A program made the position numbers and the translations under genes. DNA of 5,654 nucleotides from Synergistaceae bacterium (GTDB lineage: Bacteria > Synergistota > Synergistia > Synergistales > Synergistaceae): NCBI GenBank assembly GCA_031273585.1, contig JAISRP010000144.1:1-5654 (forward strand). Reading direction: 5' to 3'. Positions 1 through 3,576 of the stretch are shown here, one piece after another. Below the pieces are notes generated by a model. The model did no database searches and had not been told where the DNA came from. It saw nothing but the letters and a program-made list of their open reading frames with translations. The stretch's first letter is position 1, and every line of letters begins with the position of its first letter.

Positions 1-81
1 GTAGCAGATTATAGTGCCGACGGAGCATACGAGGGTGGCAAGACGTTTCAGCGTGGCGCGCGTCTCGAGGTTCATCGGCAT
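1..81 (-). CDS. 5' end of an unidentified minus-strand protein gene (partial)
   Basis: Reading the minus strand from 81 to the window edge gives 27 uninterrupted codons, beginning MPMNLETRATLKRLATLVC and continuing with a hydrophobic stretch. A good Shine-Dalgarno sequence, GGGAGGG, lies at 92-86 on the minus strand. It is 4 bases before the ATG at 81 and 10 bases before a second in-frame ATG at 75, so the second Met may be the true start. The short basic N-terminus followed by hydrophobic residues suggests a membrane segment or signal anchor. The gene follows ffs on the same strand, about 60 bases beyond the ffs terminator. I do not recognise the product. It does not start like DnaX, a common ffs neighbour. 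The reading is short, so the coding call rests mainly on the ribosome binding site and frame. Confidence 0.42.
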   Translation of the reverse strand, partial: MPMNLETRATLKRLATLVCSVGTIICY

Positions 82-143
82 GAAGCCCTCCCTGCTGTAT
101 TCTGTCATCGTCCCGCCGAAATCTTCACCGCGGACCCGAGGAT

Positions 144-176
144 AAAAAAATCCCGATTTTCTGCAGGAGACCCAGA
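144..176 (-). terminator. Intrinsic terminator of ffs, formed by the SRP RNA closing helix plus a U-tract
   Basis: On the minus strand the 3' arm of the SRP RNA end helix (176 down to 153) is followed after GA by seven T residues (150-144). Its pairing partner is 257-280. No separate terminator hairpin is visible, so the long closing helix of the RNA appears to serve as the terminator stem. Confidence 0.7.
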
Positions 177-280
177 TTGCCGTGGCGCCCGAAGAGGTTT
201 GCTTACCGTTGCTTTCTTCCGAACCTGGCGGGATTCACAATTCTTCGTCGCAAGGGTCTGGGCCTCCTGCGGAAAATCGG
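153..280 (-). ncRNA. ffs: Signal recognition particle RNA, small bacterial type (4.5S RNA)
   Basis: This RNA binds Ffh to form the signal recognition particle, which delivers nascent membrane proteins to FtsY and the Sec translocon. On the minus strand, 229-205 carries the conserved Ffh-binding core: CAGG, then UUC, the GGAA tetraloop (220-217), GAA, then AGCA, followed by ACGGTAAGC. The E. coli stem UCC/GGA around the tetraloop is here UUC/GAA, a compensatory change that keeps the pairing. The ends form a 24-bp helix, 153-176 with 257-280, with only two non-Watson-Crick positions (162/271 a G-T wobble, 170/263 a mismatch). A promoter lies just upstream (324-352) and a U-tract just downstream. 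The length of about 128 nt is close to other small SRP RNAs. The primary transcript probably starts near 317, so the exact mature 5' end is uncertain. Identification was by motif and fold recognition, not by a covariance search. Confidence 0.92.
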
Positions 281-281
281 A

Positions 282-309
282 CCCGATCGCCCTTTCGATC
301 CGAATCGGG
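282..309 (-). other. Small hairpin in the 5' leader of the ffs precursor
   Basis: The bases cccgat (282-287) and atcggg (304-309) are complementary, with a competing inner pairing of gatcg (285-289) and cgatc (296-300). The segment lies between the predicted ffs start site (about 317) and the SRP RNA closing helix, so it would be the 5' extension removed during maturation. Its role as a processing signal is inferred. Confidence 0.35.
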
Positions 310-323
310 CAACCAACTTTCTC

Positions 324-352
324 ATCATAACATGCCGCGCGGCGCCTGACAA
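324..352 (-). promoter_or_regulatory. Sigma-70-type promoter of ffs
   Basis: On the minus strand there is a -35 box TTGTCA (352-347, 5 of 6 consensus), a 17-base spacer, and a -10 box TATGAT (329-324, 5 of 6) preceded by a TGT extended -10. Transcription would begin near 317 and run into the SRP RNA. Near-consensus boxes fit a highly expressed stable RNA. The GC-rich spacer holds the perfect palindrome gccgcgcggc (334-343). Confidence 0.78.
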
Positions 353-354
353 GC

Positions 355-543
355 TCGGGCGAACGCCCGAACGCCCAAAAACCAAAGGAAGAGGACCGTG
401 GGCGCCGCCCACGCCCGCCGGGGGACCAGTCCCCCGGACCCCCATTTCATTTTTTTGTTTTCGCCCGGCGGGCGAAAACAAAAAAAATTTGATGGTGGTC
501 CAGGAGGCGCTGCCTCCTGGCGGGGGTTGGGGCGGAGCCCCAA
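355..543. repeat. Cluster of six perfect short hairpins (palindromic intergenic repeat)
   Basis: Six palindromes without stem mismatches follow each other in under 190 bases: 355-370 (7 bp, loop AA), 397-413 (8 bp, 1-base centre), 418-437 (9 bp), 450-486 (18 bp with a single central base), 500-520 (9 bp, loop GCT) and 527-543 (7 bp, loop GGA). The largest stem has T7-G-T4-CGCCCG as its left arm and the exact complement as its right arm. I see no credible coding sequence here. The structure is nearly symmetric on both strands and lies between two divergent promoters, so it may insulate them or end stray transcripts in both directions. It resembles the REP/BIME-like families that are dispersed in many bacterial genomes; part of it recurs at 5548-5571. 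Confidence 0.8.
394..417 (+). repeat. 24-base direct repeat, copy 1 (upstream of pil operon)
   Basis: This stretch contains the palindrome CGTGGGCGCCGCCCACG at 397-413 and is identical, base for base, to 5548-5571 in the same orientation. The copies bracket the pil operon. Beyond the 24 bases they diverge: here the repeat is followed by a C/G stem with a CA loop (418-437), at the other copy by a G13/C11 stem. Confidence 0.85.
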
Positions 544-609
544 GGTCCTGTACGCGTTCGCCGGGGGCGGCGGTTGAAGCTGGGGTGAGATTTCAAAGAT
601 TTTTTTACT
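544..609. other. Intergenic spacer with no recognised gene
   Basis: Between the hairpin cluster and the first pil promoter candidate there is GC-rich sequence that turns T-rich near 590-606. I see no supported gene, RNA or strong palindrome here. Together with the neighbouring leader this is part of the long gap between ffs and pilM. Confidence 0.5.
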
Positions 610-638
610 CTGGCACATGACGATGACTGTGGTATACT
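610..638 (+). promoter_or_regulatory. Candidate distal promoter of the pil operon (P1)
   Basis: A -35-like CTGGCA (610-615, 4 of 6) is followed by a 17-base spacer and a -10 box TATACT (633-638, 5 of 6) with an upstream TGG extended -10. The predicted start near 645 would give a leader of about 200 nt before pilM and would place a 7-bp stem (644-684) at or next to the 5' end of the transcript. If the start is at 645-646, the outermost pair is lost. Confidence 0.5.
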
Positions 639-643
639 TTGTT

Positions 644-684
644 CAGGCGGTGATGACTTCGCTCGCGAGAGGGGGCTCCGCCTG
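644..684 (+). other. Leader stem-loop downstream of P1
   Basis: CAGGCGG (644-650) pairs perfectly with CCGCCTG (678-684). The loop contains the palindrome ctcgcgag. A T7 run (694-700) follows nine bases after the stem. The arrangement could be a 5' stabilising stem, a short RNA with a poor terminator, or a regulatory leader. I could not match it to a known riboswitch class. Confidence 0.35.
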
Positions 685-745
685 GGGTTAATGTTTTTTT
701 ACACTTTTTAAGCGTAGATTGTAGTTTTATGTGGTGCTAATTTTA

Positions 746-776
746 TTGACAAGATGGCATAATTCATGGTTATATC
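746..776 (+). promoter_or_regulatory. Candidate proximal promoter(s) of the pil operon (P2)
   Basis: Two overlapping readings exist. One is an extended -10, TGGCATAAT (755-763), whose CATAAT hexamer matches 5 of 6 but which has no clear -35. The other is a perfect -35 TTGACA (746-751) followed after 18-19 bases by TTATAT or TATATC (770-776), a weak -10. Either gives a leader of roughly 60-75 nt before pilM. The sequence cannot decide between them or exclude that P1 is also used. Confidence 0.5.
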
Positions 777-794
777 GGGATTGCAGATCCCGGT
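774..794 (+). other. Short hairpin in the pilM leader
   Basis: CGGGAT (776-781) pairs with ATCCCG (787-792) around a five-base loop, with an extra A-T and G-T pair outside. If transcription starts at P2, this hairpin sits at or near the mRNA 5' end, where such stems often protect against decay. That role is inferred. Confidence 0.4.
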
Positions 795-828
795 GGGTTG
801 GACTGTAAGTTTGTGTTGCGTGCGGCAC

Positions 829-836
829 AAAGGAGG
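829..836 (+). promoter_or_regulatory. Strong ribosome binding site of pilM, next to a small stem
   Basis: AAAGGAGG lies 7 bases before the ATG at 844, a near-ideal Shine-Dalgarno site that fixes the pilM start. TTTGTG (810-815) can pair with CACAAA (826-831), covering the first three A residues of the site but leaving GGAGG free, so any effect on translation would be mild. Confidence 0.8.
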
Positions 837-843
837 CGCCTAA

Positions 844-1794
844 ATGGGTTTGTTCAGCAAAAAGGACGGGGGATCCCGGGCTGGTCTTTTTATATTCGGC
901 GGGGTCATGCAGTATGTCGTGATCTCGCGCATTGACGACAGGTCTTTTCGTCTGGAGGAGTGCATCGACGCGCCGTACGACGTCGGCGCGGGGGTGGCGG
1001 AGCTGTTTGCCAATCAGGACAGGATAGAGGAAAACCTGAAGGCCCTCAAAAAACTCGTCGGCAGGAAGTGGGCCGACAAGGTTTATGCCGGCATTCAATC
1101 GAAGGACGTGCTGATACGCACGGTCGAGCTGCCGCAGATGGAGCTCTCGGACATAAAGGACGCGTTCAGGTACGAGTTCGACAGGTTCTTCCCGATACCG
1201 GTGGACGAGTCCGTGTACGATATAACGTTTATCGACAGGCCGGGAAGGGACGACGTGACTCAGGGGGCCATAGTACATTGCATTGCCTCGGCAGTCCGCA
1301 GCAACACCGTGGAAAATCTTATGATGGCGTGCCAGAACGTCGGCATCAAGCTGAGCGGGATAGAGCCCTCCCCGGTGTCCTTCCTGAGGTGTCTCATGGG
1401 GCCGGACTCGCCATCCGGTTTCAACCTGTACGCCCTCGCCGGCATCGCGAGCAGCATAATAATCGCGACTTACAAGGACAACGGAATAGTCTACAGGAAC
1501 ACGTCCCAGTCCTTCGCGGTCGACGACCCTTCCAACAGGGCGATTGCCAACTTCACGAGGGACCTCCAGGCGACTGTCAACTTCGCCTCCACTCAGATTC
1601 GCGGATTCTCCGCCGATAAGGTTTTCATAGGCGGCTACGGCGCAAGGCACGCGGAGGCAATAAAACTGAGCGTCGCTGAGGTAGTGAACGTTCCGATCGA
1701 GATCGTAAATCCGTGGGAGTTGTGGGGCATTTTCGGCCAGCCGCCGCAGGTGTACGGCTGGGAGATCGCTCTCGGTCTGGCCCTGCGGCCATAG
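844..1794 (+). CDS. pilM: PilM-like cytoplasmic type IV pilus assembly protein (actin-fold, divergent)
   Basis: PilM is the cytoplasmic, actin/FtsA-fold member of the type IV pilus alignment complex and binds the PilN N-terminal tail. This 316-residue protein begins MGLFSKK and has the family landmarks in order: RYEFDRFFPIPVDE (109-122), GIEPSP in the middle, VFIGGYG (260-266), VNPWEL (288-293) and the C-terminal ALGLALR. There is no membrane segment. Known PilMs are about 350-380 residues; the deficit falls mainly between residues about 215 and 240, where the usual insertion of the second subdomain is missing. The first phosphate-loop motif, usually like GIDIGS, reads GLFIFGG (14-20). The second, usually like VDIGA, reads ALAGIA (197-202). 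The acidic residues expected there are absent, so ATP binding is doubtful. It is first in the operon, and its TAG stop is part of the next gene's ribosome binding site. The GspL cytoplasmic domain is the nearest alternative, but GspL would continue into a membrane helix. Confidence 0.87.
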   Translation: MGLFSKKDGGSRAGLFIFGGVMQYVVISRIDDRSFRLEECIDAPYDVGAGVAELFANQDRIEENLKALKKLVGRKWADKVYAGIQSKDVLIRTVELPQMELSDIKDAFRYEFDRFFPIPVDESVYDITFIDRPGRDDVTQGAIVHCIASAVRSNTVENLMMACQNVGIKLSGIEPSPVSFLRCLMGPDSPSGFNLYALAGIASSIIIATYKDNGIVYRNTSQSFAVDDPSNRAIANFTRDLQATVNFASTQIRGFSADKVFIGGYGARHAEAIKLSVAEVVNVPIEIVNPWELWGIFGQPPQVYGWEIALGLALRP

Positions 1795-1807
1795 GAGGTG
1801 AGTCAAT

Positions 1808-2440
1808 ATGAAGGTTCTCTTTGATCTGCGCCCTGCGCACCTGGTTCAGAATCAGGATCAGCGAGTCGATCCGATAAGGCTGTTGAGCGCCCTGCTCTTC
1901 GTGATCTTCTGCCTTCTTTCCATCTTTAACATAGCATACACCACGATGAAGCTCTTCGACGTCAGGGCGGAACTGATGTCCGCAAAGGGCGATGAGATTG
2001 CCGTGTCCGAAAACGTGACAATGCTTACGGCGAGCATCAACACGATGAGGGAGATAAGGGACAGGGCCAGAATTTATCTCGAGTTCACAAGACAGGAGCT
2101 TCCAGTAGTGGAGTTTATGGCTGCCCTCGAGGGGGCGATAACGAGCGGGATAACGATAACTACGATGGAAATTCGCCCAGGCAACGTCATGATGAAGGGC
2201 TCGGCGGTGGGGGATCAGGATATAATAGACTTCAGCTCGAGGCTCGATGGAATGAAGAACATCGTGACGAAGGTGGACGCCCCAGTTACGACGAGGGGCG
2301 CGCTCGGAAACAGGCCGATTGCGGACTACACGGTCACGTGCAATATCAGATCCATATCCGACATCGCGGCTTCGATGCCTGACATGCCGATTCCCGGCGC
2401 GGTCGAGGGTTCGGTCGTTACAGAGGGGGCGGGGGAGTAG
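1808..2440 (+). CDS. pilN: PilN-like inner-membrane type IV pilus assembly protein
   Basis: PilN crosses the inner membrane once; its short cytoplasmic tail docks in PilM and its periplasmic part pairs with PilO. The 210-residue product starts MKVLFDLRP. FDLRP (5-9) sits where the PilM-binding INLLP motif is normally found. One hydrophobic helix (about 25-45) follows, then a helical stretch (about 48-95) likely to be coiled coil, and a ferredoxin-like domain (about 99-165) with the typical pattern ITSGITITTMEIRPGNVMMKGSA. The C-terminal tail (about 185-210) is low in structure and acidic. AGGAGGTG (1793-1800) overlaps the pilM stop codon and lies 7 bases before the ATG, pointing to coupled translation. 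The identification relies on topology, domain pattern and operon position, because sequence conservation in this family is low. Confidence 0.85.
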   Translation: MKVLFDLRPAHLVQNQDQRVDPIRLLSALLFVIFCLLSIFNIAYTTMKLFDVRAELMSAKGDEIAVSENVTMLTASINTMREIRDRARIYLEFTRQELPVVEFMAALEGAITSGITITTMEIRPGNVMMKGSAVGDQDIIDFSSRLDGMKNIVTKVDAPVTTRGALGNRPIADYTVTCNIRSISDIAASMPDMPIPGAVEGSVVTEGAGE

Positions 2441-2953
2441 ATGAAAGCGCAAAAACAGCAGAGACTTTATGGGGTCTTGGTCGGCATCACGGTCGTGCTT
2501 CTTCTGGCGGCTCAATATATACTCCAATACACGTTCACCAGCGTGAGCGTCGAGTTAGCGACTGTGAGCGAGAGCCTCGACGGGCTGAAGAAGTCGGCGG
2601 TCTCCAAGTCCGGGCTGGTGGATAAGTACAAGCAGTTCGAGATGACGGCAGGTCCGAGCAACCAGAGCAAGACTTATCCCGAGAACGGGCGCGAGCTCTA
2701 CGAGGTGCTGGATGCCGTCTTAAACGAGCACAACATCGGTCACGACAACAAGTCATACACCGGCGGAACCGCTCCCGGAGGCGTCCTTCAGCTTCAAATC
2801 ACGTTCAACGGGCCGTATTACGGATTGTTGAAGTCGCTCGCGGCAATCAGGGAGAGCCGCTATGTAATGAGGATCTCGGACTTCAAGATCAGCGCAAAGG
2901 AAAACGGTCAGGTCGAGGGAAGCATGACCGTCCTGAGCACGGCCAGGAGCTAG
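2441..2953 (+). CDS. pilO: PilO-like inner-membrane type IV pilus assembly protein
   Basis: PilO is the partner of PilN; the two form a heterodimer that links the cytoplasmic PilM to periplasmic PilP. The 170-residue product has a short basic N-terminus (KAQKQQR), one membrane helix (about 9-28), a probable coiled coil (about 33-65) and a C-terminal ferredoxin-like fold (about 85-168), with the alternating pattern LQLQITFNG, YYGLLKSLAAI and DFKISAK. The ATG directly follows the TAG of pilN without a single spacer base. The purine-rich GGGGGAG (2431-2437) inside the end of pilN lies only 3 bases before the ATG, so translation probably depends on terminating ribosomes from pilN. It is somewhat shorter than proteobacterial PilO (about 200 residues). 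GspM has a similar design, but the gene order supports PilO. Confidence 0.82.
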   Translation: MKAQKQQRLYGVLVGITVVLLLAAQYILQYTFTSVSVELATVSESLDGLKKSAVSKSGLVDKYKQFEMTAGPSNQSKTYPENGRELYEVLDAVLNEHNIGHDNKSYTGGTAPGGVLQLQITFNGPYYGLLKSLAAIRESRYVMRISDFKISAKENGQVEGSMTVLSTARS

Positions 2954-2964
2954 GGGGATTTACG

Positions 2965-3576
2965 ATGGCGGAATCAGGCGCAGAAAAAAAATCATACTCT
3001 TCCTCCGCTCCCACCAGGAAGGGCTATCAGCGATCCGGCGAAAAGAGGCTGAAGCAGCTCCTGACGGTCGTGGTCCTTCTCATCTGCTGCGTCGCAAGTT
3101 TTTATTTCTTCAGGAACACCATGATGCTGGAATCATCCGACGAATACCAGGATGATTCCGCGAGTATGCCTGATCCCGAGGTGACGAAGGAGATCGGCGA
3201 GATCGAGGCGACGGAGAAGGACATGGTCAGCATGGGGAAGGCGTCCTCGCTCGCCATGCAGACGGCGCTTCTGGCGGAGGTCTCAGGCCGTTACCCCCTG
3301 TCGCCCACGAGCACGCTCGTGCCGCCGGAACCGCCGAAGCCGCCGGAGGCCATAGCGGAGGAGATTATCGAGCCCGATCCGCCCCAGGTGACTGTAGTCG
3401 CTATAATGATCACCGGGGACGACACTGTCGCGATGGTGGACGTTCTGGGGGAGGACGGCGGTCTGATAGTGAGGAAGGGAAGCTCGTTCTCAAACGGCAC
3501 GGCAAAGATCACAAAAATTGATGCGAAGGGTGTGACATTTACATGGATGAAAAAAAGCTATACGGTTTCGATGTAG
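2965..3576 (+). CDS. pilP: PilP/GspC-like periplasm-spanning protein with one membrane helix and HR-like domain
   Basis: The product (203 residues) should connect PilN/PilO with the secretin. It has a long, hydrophilic, basic N-terminus (1-31), a membrane helix (about 32-49, with Cys41-Cys42), a Ser/Asp/Glu-rich periplasmic stretch, a proline-rich linker (120-140, PPEPPKPPEA then EPDPP) and a compact beta-rich C-terminal domain (142-203) with a VRKGSSF turn and an ending like the homology region (HR) of PilP and GspC. Classic PilP is a lipoprotein. Here no lipobox fits around the cysteines, and the helix is preceded by about 30 residues, so anchoring resembles GspC. AGGGGGA (2952-2958) overlaps the pilO stop and is 6 bases before the ATG. 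The reading frame overlaps that of pilQ by 34 bases if pilQ starts at its ATG. Assignment is from architecture and position between pilO and pilQ. Confidence 0.78.
   Translation: MAESGAEKKSYSSSAPTRKGYQRSGEKRLKQLLTVVVLLICCVASFYFFRNTMMLESSDEYQDDSASMPDPEVTKEIGEIEATEKDMVSMGKASSLAMQTALLAEVSGRYPLSPTSTLVPPEPPKPPEAIAEEIIEPDPPQVTVVAIMITGDDTVAMVDVLGEDGGLIVRKGSSFSNGTAKITKIDAKGVTFTWMKKSYTVSM

Noticed and set aside
153..280. Miniature inverted-repeat transposable element, from the 24-bp inverted repeat
   Set aside because: The interior carries the SRP RNA core and the repeat is its closing helix; no target-site duplication is visible.
355..543. CRISPR array
   Set aside because: The palindromes differ from each other in sequence and length and there are no regularly spaced identical repeats.
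177..620. Open frame of 147 codons through the ffs and hairpin region
   Set aside because: It runs across the SRP RNA and the perfect hairpins, and its translation is Pro/Gly/Arg-rich low-complexity sequence with no ribosome binding site.
621..700. ZTP (pfl) riboswitch, suggested by CCGCCTGGGG and an upstream GATGACT
   Set aside because: The segment is too short, the conserved middle stem and GGGGAG-type junction are missing, and the downstream genes are not in folate or purine metabolism.
727..1806. Long open frame on the minus strand opposite pilM (359 codons)
   Set aside because: It mirrors a clearly recognised PilM in codon-biased GC-rich DNA, has no convincing start signal and its translation resembles no family I know.
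1625..2527. Long open frame on the minus strand opposite pilN (300 codons)
   Set aside because: Its composition is Arg/His-rich, as expected for an antisense shadow, and pilN on the other strand has topology, operon spacing and ribosome binding site in its favour.
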